From CAVVFX01 sp963747535 (lineage in GTDB: Bacteria; Acidobacteriota; Terriglobia; Bryobacterales; Bryobacteraceae), in contig CAVVFX010000017.1 in NCBI GenBank assembly GCA_963747535.1, positions 434,001 through 498,000 on the forward strand: DNA of 64,000 nucleotides, written 5' to 3'. Both the position numbers and the translations under genes were made by a program. Under the pieces are notes generated by a model, which worked only from the letters and a program-made list of their open reading frames with translations, did no database searches and was not told the DNA's origin. Each line of letters begins with the position of its first letter. Position 1 is the stretch's first letter. Of this stretch, positions 9,033 to 17,523 are shown piece after piece.

Positions 9033-10037
9033 ATGGAAACCGGCAAGTTGGGGCCAGCGCTGACGACGAACGAGGTTTTCGAACTCGTGCGCGCTGACTT
9101 GCAGCTTGTCGAGACCGAGATCGGCCTCGAGTCCGTCGCGTCTGTCGAAGCCGTCACGACCATCGGCCAGTACCTTTATGCGGCCGGCGGAAAACGTCTT
9201 CGTCCGGCGCTGTTGCTGCTCTGTTCCCGGGTGCTCGGGGGGGCTTCGGGAGCGAGTGCGATCCGAATGGGCGCGGTGGTGGAAATCCTGCACGCGGCGA
9301 CCCTGGTCCACGACGATGTGATCGACCAGGCGGAAACACGCCGTGGGCGCCCCTCAAGCAATGTTCAATGGGGCAATCACACCTGTGTGCTGGCCGGAGA
9401 CTGGCTTTACATGCAGGCATTCCAGATCGCCCTGCGGGAGCGCAATTTCCATATTCTCGATCTGCTGATCAGCCTGACCCAGCTCATGGTGGAGGGTGAA
9501 TTGATACAGTTGGAGCGTATCGGCAAAATTGCGATCACCGAAGCCGACTGTATGGAACTGGTGGATCGTAAGACGGCGGGCCTGTTCTCAGTGTGCGCGA
9601 AACTGGGCGCGATCGTGGCAAATGCAGATGCCGCGACCGAGGAACGCCTGGGTGATTTCGCGTGGAATCTCGGAATGGCCTTTCAACTGGTGGACGATCT
9701 GCTCGACTTCACGGCCCGTGAGGAGACACTGGGCAAACCCGTCGGCGGCGATTTGAAAGAGGGAAAAGTTACGTTGCCGCTGGTCTATGCGCTGGAGCGA
9801 TGTCCGGCGGACGATCGCCTGAAAGTTGAGACCGTCCTGCGCGAACGGAACTACGACTCCGTGGGCTTCAGCGAAATCTACGGTATTGTCGAGCGCGGCG
9901 GAGGCTTCGAACGGGTCCGCGAAAGAGCTAACCACTTCACGGAACGGGCCCGCCAGATCGTCGGCGGATTTCCCGAATCGCCATACCAGCGCGCTCTCTA
10001 CGCGGTTACCGAGTTGGTTATCGACCGCGACCACTGA
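9033..10037 (+). CDS. Polyprenyl diphosphate synthase (trans-isoprenyl type)
   Basis: This enzyme chains isopentenyl diphosphate onto an allylic primer to make the long prenyl tail of quinones or related lipids. The 334-residue protein has both Asp-rich metal/diphosphate motifs: DDVID at 94-98, followed by ETRRGRPS, and DDLLDF at 221-226, followed by GKPVGGDLKEGKVTLPL. It also has the N-terminal GGKRLRPALLLL. The small residues before the first motif fit a long-chain (octaprenyl/solanesyl-like) synthase rather than a farnesyl synthase, but chain length cannot be read with certainty. The frame is open from a TTG at 8964; the ATG at 9033, preceded by CTGGGGGATT, gives the usual length and is preferred. 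Confidence 0.88.
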   Translation: METGKLGPALTTNEVFELVRADLQLVETEIGLESVASVEAVTTIGQYLYAAGGKRLRPALLLLCSRVLGGASGASAIRMGAVVEILHAATLVHDDVIDQAETRRGRPSSNVQWGNHTCVLAGDWLYMQAFQIALRERNFHILDLLISLTQLMVEGELIQLERIGKIAITEADCMELVDRKTAGLFSVCAKLGAIVANADAATEERLGDFAWNLGMAFQLVDDLLDFTAREETLGKPVGGDLKEGKVTLPLVYALERCPADDRLKVETVLRERNYDSVGFSEIYGIVERGGGFERVRERANHFTERARQIVGGFPESPYQRALYAVTELVIDRDH

Positions 10038-10093
10038 CAGACTGAAGAGGGCTTGCAAAATTCGGCCCTCGCACCAAGCCAAAGCCGGCTGCA

Positions 10094-10236
10094 GGCTGCT
10101 GCGTAGCCCTAGGCTGCTGCGCAGCCCGCAGACCACAAAAAGCGATGGTCTGCGCCACGGAGTCCTGGTTGCGGCACGGCGGCGGAAATGTACAAAGTCA
10201 AGAAGCCGGCTGCAGCCAGGATTGGCTGCCCCACGG
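10094..10236 (+). repeat. Palindromic repeat cluster: one full copy, one decayed copy, one stem variant
   Basis: A full copy has hairpin GGCTGC/GCAGCC at 10112-10126, hairpin GCAGACCA/TGGTCTGC at 10128-10153 and tail GCCACGG to 10160. Upstream, 10094-10108 is a decayed first hairpin with one mismatch. Downstream, 10212-10229 is a different perfect stem, GCAGCCA/TGGCTGC, followed by the same CCCACGG tail (10230-10236). Inverted ACAGACTTCAGAG follows at 10244-10256. The cluster fills most of the gap between the isoprenyl synthase and Hsp70-like genes. Confidence 0.8.
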
Positions 10237-10270
10237 TTACCAACTCTGAAGTCTGTCACATAGGCGGCGA

Positions 10271-11575
10271 ATGACTGCGATCGGCATCGATTTTGGCACT
10301 ACCAACAGCTCAATCGCACGGGTTACCGATTCCGGCGGCGTGGAGTTGTGCCGATTTCCATCCCTGGGCGGCTCCGTGGAGGCTTATCGGTCTCTGCTCT
10401 ATCTCGAGCAGGTAACGCAACGCGGCGTGACCAGTATCAAGTCCTGGACGGGTCAAGAAGGCATCGAGCAGTACCTCGCGGCGGAGACCAAAGGCCGGCT
10501 CGTGCAGTCTCTCAAGTCTTTCCTCAGCAGCCGTAGCCTGCAAAGCACCGAAGTTTTTGGACGGCGCTTCAGGCTCGAAGAGCTGATTGTGCGAATGCTC
10601 CGGGATCTGCGGGAAAAGGCCGAGGGTCAATTCGGGATTAAGATTCGAACGGCTTGCGCTGGACGGCCTGTGCGGTTCGTTGGCGCCGAAAAGGATGAGG
10701 ACAATCTCTACGCCGAGGGTCGTCTCGGTGAAGCTTACAGGCTGGCCGGTTTTGAATCCGTCGAGTTCGAACTGGAGCCCGTGGCAGCGGCTCACTATTA
10801 CGAATCGACGCTCGATCATGACGAACTGATTCTGATTGGCGATTTTGGCGGTGGGACCAGCGATTTCTCGTTGCTGCACGTCGGACCATCGATCCGCAAG
10901 CGCGGAAGGACGCCCCGTGATCTGCTCGGAAACAGCGGCCTGGGACTGGCTGGGGATGCGTTTGACGCCCGGATTGTGCGGAATCTCGTCTCTCCGGCCT
11001 TGGGCAAAGGCTCGAATGCGCGGTCGCTGAACAAGTTGCTGCCGGCCGTTCCGAACTGGGTCTACGCCAAGTTGGAGCGCTGGCACCATCTTTCATTTCT
11101 GCGCACCAGCGCGGTCATGAACATGTTGAACACCGCCAGGGTGCAGGCACTCGAGCCGCAAAAGATCGAAGCCCTGATTCATCTGATAAAAGAGGACCTC
11201 GGATACCATCTGCATCGCTCGGTACAGAAGATGAAGTGTGATCTGTCGGAGAATTCGGTTGCTACTTTTCAGTTTAATGATGGCTTCATCGAGTTGGAAG
11301 CCGAGGTGGAGCGCACCGATTTCGAGGAGTGGATTTCCGAGGATCTGGGGCGAATCGAAACCTGCGTCGATGGTCTGCTGGCGTCTTGCAGCGTGGGGGC
11401 TGGAGACGTGGATCGCGTCTTCTTGACCGGTGGATCATCTTTCGTGCCGGCGGTGCGAAGGATCTTCGAAACCCGATTCGGCGCGAAGCGCATACGGGCG
11501 GGAAACGAGTTCACGTCAGTGGCACGTGGTCTGGCGCTGAAGATGGCAGGGACTAACGCGGATGAACGCAGATAA
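10271..11575 (+). CDS. Hsp70-like ATPase of the YegD type
   Basis: This 434-residue actin/Hsp70-fold ATPase lacks a substrate-binding domain. The phosphate-1 motif GIDFGTTNSSIA is at residues 4-15, phosphate-2 LIGDFGGGTSDFSLL is near 187-201, and the adenosine motif VFLTGGSSFVPAVRRIF is near 378-394. The length and layout match YegD-type single-domain DnaK relatives, whose cellular role is not well defined. No dnaJ or grpE neighbour is present, and the gene stands alone between two repeat clusters. The family call is strong; whether it acts as a chaperone is unproven. Confidence 0.85.
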   Translation: MTAIGIDFGTTNSSIARVTDSGGVELCRFPSLGGSVEAYRSLLYLEQVTQRGVTSIKSWTGQEGIEQYLAAETKGRLVQSLKSFLSSRSLQSTEVFGRRFRLEELIVRMLRDLREKAEGQFGIKIRTACAGRPVRFVGAEKDEDNLYAEGRLGEAYRLAGFESVEFELEPVAAAHYYESTLDHDELILIGDFGGGTSDFSLLHVGPSIRKRGRTPRDLLGNSGLGLAGDAFDARIVRNLVSPALGKGSNARSLNKLLPAVPNWVYAKLERWHHLSFLRTSAVMNMLNTARVQALEPQKIEALIHLIKEDLGYHLHRSVQKMKCDLSENSVATFQFNDGFIELEAEVERTDFEEWISEDLGRIETCVDGLLASCSVGAGDVDRVFLTGGSSFVPAVRRIFETRFGAKRIRAGNEFTSVARGLALKMAGTNADERR

Positions 11576-11635
11576 CCCGTACACTACTAAATCTTCGTTT
11601 CGTTCCGCGCCGCGACGATTTGATGGGCGCCAAAG

Positions 11636-11687
11636 CGGCTTCTGCGCAGCCGGGGCAGACCACAAAAACCGATGGTCTGCCCCACGG
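11636..11687 (+). repeat. Dispersed palindromic repeat copy between convergent genes
   Basis: The first hairpin is degenerate (CGGCT/AGCCG, about 11636-11652). The second is a perfect ten-base stem, GGGCAGACCA at 11653-11662 and TGGTCTGCCC at 11673-11682, followed by the tail CACGG (11683-11687). The copy sits between the converging Hsp70-like and BNR-protein genes. Confidence 0.75.
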
Positions 11688-11732
11688 TTTGCGGCGAAGG
11701 CGCGCTGTGGGGCGGGTAATCTAATGGCAGCG

Positions 11733-12881
11733 CTATTCTTTCTGCAACTTCAGGATCATGCCGGTATCGGTCGCGACCCACACGTCGGTATCTTCCGCAA
11801 TCGCCAGATATGCCCGGTGCGCCTCCGCCCGATAATCCACCGGAATCTCAGTCCATTTCGCATAATCTCTGCTGGTCAACACTTTCAATTTGCCGGGAAT
11901 CGGGTTATCGCGAACCACTCCCACCATCGTGTGCCCCGCGAGATACGGTGTGCCCTCCGCGGTCAACGCCACATCCGTGATCTGGGTATCCTCTTCACGA
12001 AAGACCCGATCCGGAACCCCTCTTTCCACGGACATTCGATGCACCTCGGAAGGAGGTAAGTGAACCATCTTCGAATCCATCCGGTCGCTGAATTCAAACA
12101 GCGCCAGGCTGGTGCCGTTGAGTGAGAGAGCTACTCCGGTCAACTGCCCGAACATCGCGCCGGAAGAGGAACTCCACGTTTTTCCTCCATCAGGGGTCTC
12201 GAGAAAAATGGTCGTACCCGGCACTACCGCGTTGGCTCGCGCTTCGGGGGTCTGCCATTCCGGATGCAGCGAAGAGTCGCGAGGTTTGTTCCACCCCGTA
12301 ATGATGCCGTGGTTGCGCATGAAGACTATGTCGCTGTAAACCGTCGAAGCTATGGCGCCGGGAGTTTGTTTGGCCTCTGCCACCGGAGTCCAGGATTTTC
12401 CGCCATCCGTGGTTTCGATCACCTGCTTATCCGAGCCGATGGCCCAGCCGTGCGTAGTAGTCAGAAACCAAACCTTCGTAATCCCCTTCGGTAAATCGCC
12501 GGATTTTCTCCACGCACGTCCAAAATCGCTGGTAAACCATAGGCCTTTGTCGGTGACCATCCAGCCTTGTGACTCGTCGACGAAGTAAAGCGAAAGCGGG
12601 ATATCTTTTGACGGAAGAACCTTGTTAAGCGGCATAAGCGACCAGTGGACGCCTCCATCTGTCGTGATGACAAGAGTCGGATCCAACCGCTTTCCCTCGG
12701 CTACGATTCCGGCCGCCATCCCGTGTTGGGCCGATGGAAACTTCAGGTCGATCAACTGGAGTTCGCTCTTGTCCTGATCGTAGAAATAGTGCGTCACAAA
12801 GTGAGGCCCTGCCGCGAATGCACACGGCACTCCCCAACTGAACACAATGCTCAAACTGAATATTGTCCAACGTGATCGCAT
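11733..12881 (-). CDS. Secreted BNR/Asp-box (Ycf48-like) beta-propeller protein
   Basis: The 382-residue protein starts at the ATG at 12879-12881 with a signal peptide (MRSRWTIFSLSIVFSWGVPC, ending AFAAG). It contains repeated Asp-box units: VITTDGGVHWS, IETTDGGKSWT and LETPDGGKTWS, plus related blades such as LWFTSDFGRAWR. These build a beta-propeller like that of the photosystem assembly factor Ycf48 or BNR sialidases, but no sialidase catalytic residues are visible, so a binding or assembly role is likelier. The start lies 4 bp behind the stop of the GAF-domain gene, so the two are probably co-transcribed. A longer open frame upstream runs into the GAF gene and is not used. Confidence 0.78.
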   Translation of the reverse strand: MRSRWTIFSLSIVFSWGVPCAFAAGPHFVTHYFYDQDKSELQLIDLKFPSAQHGMAAGIVAEGKRLDPTLVITTDGGVHWSLMPLNKVLPSKDIPLSLYFVDESQGWMVTDKGLWFTSDFGRAWRKSGDLPKGITKVWFLTTTHGWAIGSDKQVIETTDGGKSWTPVAEAKQTPGAIASTVYSDIVFMRNHGIITGWNKPRDSSLHPEWQTPEARANAVVPGTTIFLETPDGGKTWSSSSGAMFGQLTGVALSLNGTSLALFEFSDRMDSKMVHLPPSEVHRMSVERGVPDRVFREEDTQITDVALTAEGTPYLAGHTMVGVVRDNPIPGKLKVLTSRDYAKWTEIPVDYRAEAHRAYLAIAEDTDVWVATDTGMILKLQKE

Positions 12882-12885
12882 GGAA

Positions 12886-13479
12886 TCAGATCCTGGGGGA
12901 AATCGGCCCCGACGACAACACCAGTTCGACATGATTCGCCGCTGCGATGGCGGCTGGCGTCATGCGTGCCAGCAGCAGGACACACCCCATCTGTTCGCCG
13001 ACCGTCGTCAGCACCTCCATCTCGCCGCCGGTATGCTGGTGCGCCGCCCGGTGTTGAACGTTGATGACTCCCACCACGCGATTTCGTGCAATCACCGGAA
13101 CCGAAAGAAACGACTCGTAGCTGTCTTCCGGCAGATCGCCGAAGTACTTGAATCGGCCGTCACGATAGGCTTCGCGAGGGATCGCGAGCAGTCTTCGTTC
13201 GCGTGCCACCCAACCGGTGAGACCTTCGTCCAGCTTTAATTTGATCTTGCCGATCGTGGAGGGATGCGGCGTGTTGGAGGCGCACAGGACGAGTTCATTG
13301 CCGTCCAGCAGATAAACCAGACACGAATCGCACTCCATGAATTCCACGATGAGCGAGACGATTCCCTGCAGGACTTCCTGCAGGCTCATCTCCTTCACCA
13401 TGAATCGGCTAACCTTCTGGAACAGGCGAAGTTGTTGCTCCAGGGTCTGGACCCGGTCTGAATCTTTGAGCTTTGGCAC
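12886..13479 (-). CDS. GAF-domain sensor protein
   Basis: This 197-residue cytoplasmic protein begins with an amphipathic helical lead (VQTLEQQLRLFQKVSRFMVK) and then a single GAF domain at about 30-170 (LQEVLQGIVSLIVEFMECDS, CASNTPHPSTIGKIKLKLDE, GLTGWVARERRLLAIPREAY, SVPVIARNRVVGVINVQHRA). GAF domains bind small ligands or haem; no output domain is attached, so it would act through a partner. The start is a GTG at 13479. Six bases upstream on the coding strand is TATAAT (13486-13491 on the plus strand), a spacing that would put transcription start at the GTG and give a leaderless message. Confidence 0.8.
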   Translation of the reverse strand: MPKLKDSDRVQTLEQQLRLFQKVSRFMVKEMSLQEVLQGIVSLIVEFMECDSCLVYLLDGNELVLCASNTPHPSTIGKIKLKLDEGLTGWVARERRLLAIPREAYRDGRFKYFGDLPEDSYESFLSVPVIARNRVVGVINVQHRAAHQHTGGEMEVLTTVGEQMGCVLLLARMTPAAIAAANHVELVLSSGPISPRI

Positions 13480-13535
13480 GTCTACATTATAGGGGCGAGT
13501 TTTGCTTCATGGATAGCCCCTCGATAACAACGCCT

Positions 13536-14825
13536 TTAACGGGCGTTCTTTTGGGTCTCTACGTCCACGCCTTCGCGCACGGAGTCCGTCGGATTCATGA
13601 TGACCTGGGTGTCGGGAGACAAGCCGTCGAGAATCTCGATTTCATTACCGAAATCGTCGCCGACCCGCACGTTTCTGAAGTGCACCTTGCCGTCCGGCCC
13701 GACTGTGGCGACCCTCGTGCCTTGCTTTCCGTTCACGAGAGCATCGCCCGGAATCAGCAGCGTGGATACCGGACGTGAAGTGGCGAACCGGACCTGCGCA
13801 TACATGCCCGGCAATAACAGGTGCGCGGGATTCGGCGTCCGAAGGATGACCAACATGGAGCGCGATGTGGTATCCACCTCGTGGGTCGAGTGAGCGACCA
13901 CCGCCGCAAAAACTTTGCCCGGAAGTTCCTGCACGCGCAATTCAGCGGTTTGTCCGTCATGGATCGCGCTCACCCAGGTCTGCGGGACGTTGACGAAGAT
14001 CCGCATCGTACTGATGTCGGCCACCCGGAAGATTTCATGGTTGGCGCCGCCGTTGCCGGCATTTACCAGCGTCCCGACGTCCATCACCCGGTACGTGACG
14101 ATGCCGTCGAACGGGGCGGTTACGTGAGCGAACGACTTAGTCTGCTCGAGCCGCCGCACGTTCGCCTCATTCGCTGCTACCGTGTCGCGCGCGCTCACCA
14201 GCCTGGCCTTCGCCGCTTCTAAGGTGGCTCGTTTGACCTGAAAGTCCGCGTCCCTCTCGTCGAAATCCTGCCGTGCAATTGCGCCCTTGGCCTGCAGGAT
14301 TTTCCAGCGCTGGAAGGTGATTTCTGCCATGTTCACATTCGCTTGCGCAAGCGTGATATCGGCCTCGAGTTCCTTCAGTGTCGACTCTGAATTCGACAAC
14401 GTCGCCTTGGCCTGCTGTAGCTGCTGATCGAGTTCCGGCGTCTCAATCTCAGCCATGACCTGGCCGGCTTTCACGATGTCCCCGATCTCTGAGTTGCGCT
14501 TCGAAATGTAGCCGTCCGTTCTGGGAAAGATAGGCGATTCGATCAGCGCCTGTATGTCACCGGGAAGATCCAGCGTGGATTTCGGCGAAGCCAGTTTCGC
14601 CGCCGCTACATTGACCACCAGGCGTTGCGTCGTCTCCGTCTGTTCCGTGGCTTGCAGCGATTTTTCGCGGCGCAGTCGCGGCAGCAGACCCGCCACAATT
14701 CCGGCCGCGATCAAAATCGCCAGCACTGAAAAAAATGCGAGCAGAGGGCGAACGCCGGTGCTTTTCCGCGCAGGATAAACGACCGTATCCAGATGCTTTA
14801 CATACGGTTCTTCGCTGGTCTTCAA
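13536..14825 (-). CDS. RND-type membrane fusion (periplasmic adaptor) protein
   Basis: This 429-residue adaptor of a tripartite efflux pump is anchored by one membrane helix at about 28-48 (LLAFFSVLAILIAAGIVAGL). The order is the lipoyl half (IESPIFPRTDGYISKRNSEI, GDIVKAGQVMAEIETPELDQ), a long coiled coil at about 125-205 rich in Ala, Glu and Lys, the second lipoyl half (APFDGIVTYRVMDVGTLVNA), a beta-barrel (STMRIFVNVPQTWVSAI) and a membrane-proximal domain ending GLSPDTQVIMNPTDSVREGV. No RND or ABC inner-membrane partner and no outer-membrane channel gene is next to it. The start is a TTG at 14825; no ATG fits upstream of the conserved region. Confidence 0.85.
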   Translation of the reverse strand: MKTSEEPYVKHLDTVVYPARKSTGVRPLLAFFSVLAILIAAGIVAGLLPRLRREKSLQATEQTETTQRLVVNVAAAKLASPKSTLDLPGDIQALIESPIFPRTDGYISKRNSEIGDIVKAGQVMAEIETPELDQQLQQAKATLSNSESTLKELEADITLAQANVNMAEITFQRWKILQAKGAIARQDFDERDADFQVKRATLEAAKARLVSARDTVAANEANVRRLEQTKSFAHVTAPFDGIVTYRVMDVGTLVNAGNGGANHEIFRVADISTMRIFVNVPQTWVSAIHDGQTAELRVQELPGKVFAAVVAHSTHEVDTTSRSMLVILRTPNPAHLLLPGMYAQVRFATSRPVSTLLIPGDALVNGKQGTRVATVGPDGKVHFRNVRVGDDFGNEIEILDGLSPDTQVIMNPTDSVREGVDVETQKNAR

Positions 14826-14907
14826 TTTGAGGAATTCCTAATCCTCAATTATAGTCTGCGCCTTCAGGGACATGCGGCGACCGCCGCGATTCTTTCGCGG
14901 GTTGTGC

Positions 14908-15385
14908 CTACGACTTCTGCCAGACCAGAGTGCGGAGGTTCGCACCCTCCGGACCTTTGGTCCATACCTTCTCGGTCGCGGTCTTGCCGTCTTTGGAGAG
15001 TGTAAGCCAAACCTTTTCGTCGTACATCCCGTCCGAAGACCGGCGTTGGCTGTACAGTACGCTCCCTTCCCACCGCGTCACCGTTGTGCCGCCGTTGGCG
15101 CCAGGCGCGTCATGTTCCTGGCCGTCAGCGATCCAGTTGGATTCCGTTGTGACGGGACCACCCTGCGAATCCATGGTTTGTCACCGCGTGCATGGTATCG
15201 CCGGAGGTCGTCGCAACCAAAGTCATCCCCATCGGCTTCGGCATCTTGCCGAATTTCGACTTGTCCAGGTTCAGAATCCAATGGCCCGAAAAGTTGGGAT
15301 GGTTATCGACACGGTCTTCGGCGATACCGCGTGCTGCGAATCCCAAACCGAAGAATGGAATGGTGAGGAGCATGAGGCGTCCCAT
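14908..15385 (-). pseudogene. Small secreted protein broken by a single-base frameshift
   Basis: Two overlapping reading frames make one protein of about 159 residues. The first (from ATG 15385) has a signal peptide (LMLLTIPFFGLGFAARGIAE) and NFSGHWILNLDKSKFGKMPK up to GDTMHAVT. The second resumes with MDSQGGPVTTESNWIADGQE and ends LRTLVWQKS. The switch lies at about 15171-15183, where restoring one base after ACAAA on the coding strand would join the frames as AVTK-TMDSQGG. The protein resembles small secreted Acidobacteriota proteins with an 'SGxWxLxxxKSKFG' start. A true mutation, a sequencing error or slippage could each explain it; the gene follows acs closely on the same strand. Confidence 0.65.
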
Positions 15386-15411
15386 GCCCCTCCACAGAGC
15401 AACTTGAGCGC

Positions 15412-17343
15412 CTAATCTTCGTCATGCTGCGTGGCCAGTCGTGACACAACAGACAAATCTTCCAGCGTCGTCACGTCGCCCGTTACGGCGTTGGACGTCA
15501 CAATTTCCCGCAGCAGGCGCCGCATGATCTTGCCGCTGCGGGTTTTGGGGAGTGCCTCGGTGAACCGGATCTGCTCAGGCTTGGCAAATCCGCCGATCTC
15601 GTGCGCCACCCACTTGCGCAGTTCCTCGGCCAACTCTTCGTGATTCCAGTCGCCCTTCTTCAGCGTGACGAAGCAAGCCACGGCTTGACCGGTGATCTCG
15701 TGGGGCTTGCCGACCACCGCCGCTTCCGCAACCGCCGGATGTTTTACCAGCGCCGATTCGATCTCCATGGTGCTGAGCCGGTGTCCGCTGACGTTCATCA
15801 CGTCATCAATGCGGCCCAGAACCCAGTAATAGCCGTCGTCATCGCAACGTGCTGCGTCGCCCGTGGTGTAGACGTTCGGAATGCGTCCCCAATAATTTTC
15901 CTCATAGCGCTGCGGATCGCGCCACAAGGTCCGAAGCATGCCGGGCCACGGCTGCCGGATAATCAGATAGCCTTCCCGATTGGGACCCAGCGGATTGCCC
16001 TTGAGATCGACAATCTCGGGGAGGACACCCGGCATCGGGAGCGTTGCCGAACCAGGCTTCAGCGGCACAGCGCCCGGCATGGGCGCAATCAGGATCCCGC
16101 CAGTTTCCGTCTGCCACCAGGTGTCGACAATCGGACAGCGTCCACCGCCGATGACCCGGTGATACCAGTCCCATGCGGCCGGATTGATGGGCTCGCCGAC
16201 CGACCCGAGCAGGCGCAGGCTCGAAAGGTCGTGCCCTTTGGGCCATTGATCGCCCTGACGGACAAATGCGCGAATCGCAGTCGGGGAAGTGTAAAAGATG
16301 TTGACCCGGTACTTCTCGATGAGCCGCCAGAAGCGGTCGGGTTGCGGAAAATCGGGCGCGCCTTCGTACATCACGCTGGTCGCGCCCGCCGAGAGCGGCC
16401 CGTAGAGGATATAGCTATGGCCGGTCACCCAACCGATGTCGGCGGTGCACCAGTAGGTGTCCTGGTCGCGCAGATCGAACACCCACTGCATCGTCATCGT
16501 GGTGTGTAACAGGTAACCGGCGGTGGTATGCACGATCCCCTTCGGCTTGCCCGTGGTCCCCGAGGTATAAAGAATGAACAGCGGCGCTTCGGAATCCATT
16601 GGCTCAGCGGGACAGTCTTCGGTAACATCGCGATCCAGGTCATGCCACCACTGATCGCGGCCCGCCTGCATCGGAATCTCAGAGCCCGTGCGTTGATAGA
16701 CGATGACGTCCTTCACCGACGGACATTCAGCAAGAGCTTCGTCGACCGCGCCCTTCAGCTTGACTTCCTTGCCGCGCCTCCACCCGCCGTCGGCCGTGAT
16801 GACTACCTGCGCTTCCAGATCCTGGATGCGCTGTTTGAGCGCTTCGGCCGAGAATCCGCCGAATACCACGCTGTGGATCACACCCAACCGCGCGCACGCC
16901 AGTAGGGCTACGGGCAGTTCAGGAATCATCGGCATATACACGATCGCGCGGTCTCCGGCCTTCAACCCGCGGCCTTTGAGCACATTGGCGAAGCGGCACA
17001 CCAGCCGGTGGAGTTCCTGGTAGGTGATCATGCGCTGATCTCCCGGCTCGCCTTCGAACAGAATAGCCACCTTATTCTTGCGGTGGGTCGTCAGATGGCG
17101 GTCGAGGCAGTTGTAAGAGACGTTGATCTTGCCGCCGGCGAACCACCGGGCAAAGGGCCGTTGCCATTCGAAAACCGTTGTCCATTTTTCGAACCAGGAA
17201 AGCTGTGACGCGCCAAGCTCGCCCCAGAATTCGGCTGGATTGGATCGTGCGCGGTCGTAAAGCGCGCGATACTCTTCGAGCGACTTGACGTGGGCTCGGG
17301 CGGCAAACTCGGGCGGCGGCGGATAGCTGGGCGTTTCGGGCAT
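15412..17343 (-). CDS. acs: Acetyl-CoA synthetase
   Basis: This enzyme activates acetate to acetyl-CoA through acetyl-AMP in the cytoplasm. The 643-residue length is normal for the family. The AMP-binding P-loop reads LYTSGTTGKPKGIVHTTAGY, followed by the acetyl-CoA-synthetase-specific TADIGWVTGHSYILYGPL, DTWWQTETGGI and YTTGDAARCDDDGYYWVLGR, DDVMNVSGHRLSTMEIE. The C-terminal KTRSGKIMRRLLREI contains the catalytic Lys that is the usual site of regulatory acetylation. It fits a cell that turns over fermentation acids. Only the small frameshifted secreted protein follows it on the same strand. Confidence 0.96.
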   Translation of the reverse strand: MPETPSYPPPPEFAARAHVKSLEEYRALYDRARSNPAEFWGELGASQLSWFEKWTTVFEWQRPFARWFAGGKINVSYNCLDRHLTTHRKNKVAILFEGEPGDQRMITYQELHRLVCRFANVLKGRGLKAGDRAIVYMPMIPELPVALLACARLGVIHSVVFGGFSAEALKQRIQDLEAQVVITADGGWRRGKEVKLKGAVDEALAECPSVKDVIVYQRTGSEIPMQAGRDQWWHDLDRDVTEDCPAEPMDSEAPLFILYTSGTTGKPKGIVHTTAGYLLHTTMTMQWVFDLRDQDTYWCTADIGWVTGHSYILYGPLSAGATSVMYEGAPDFPQPDRFWRLIEKYRVNIFYTSPTAIRAFVRQGDQWPKGHDLSSLRLLGSVGEPINPAAWDWYHRVIGGGRCPIVDTWWQTETGGILIAPMPGAVPLKPGSATLPMPGVLPEIVDLKGNPLGPNREGYLIIRQPWPGMLRTLWRDPQRYEENYWGRIPNVYTTGDAARCDDDGYYWVLGRIDDVMNVSGHRLSTMEIESALVKHPAVAEAAVVGKPHEITGQAVACFVTLKKGDWNHEELAEELRKWVAHEIGGFAKPEQIRFTEALPKTRSGKIMRRLLREIVTSNAVTGDVTTLEDLSVVSRLATQHDED

Positions 17344-17363
17344 AACGACAAGTATATATAGAG

Positions 17364-17465
17364 CTAAGGCTTGAGATACTTATCAAACCACTGGAGCGCC
17401 AACTGGAAAGCCTGCGCGATGAAACGGATGGTCGACTCCCTGGCGGCAGAACGCGCGCCGACGAA
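17364..17465 (-). pseudogene. Possible C-terminal remnant of an alpha/beta hydrolase
   Basis: A 33-codon reverse-strand frame without a start codon ends at TAG 17364-17366 with the peptide IAQAFQLALQWFDKYLKP. A terminal (F/W)FDKYLKP is common at the end of dienelactone-hydrolase and prolyl-oligopeptidase-like enzymes. An in-frame stop lies immediately upstream, so at most a scar of a deleted gene remains between acs and the multicopper oxidase. The match is short and could be chance. Confidence 0.25.
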
Positions 17466-17523
17466 TTATACCCCGTGCGGCGGTCCGGCCGCAGTCTGCG
17501 ATGATGGCTTCGGGCGCTATTCG

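Noticed and set aside
13529..13547. AACGCC/GGCGTT hairpin at the end of the membrane fusion protein gene as terminator
   Set aside because: Only six base pairs, overlaps the coding end and has no T-run.
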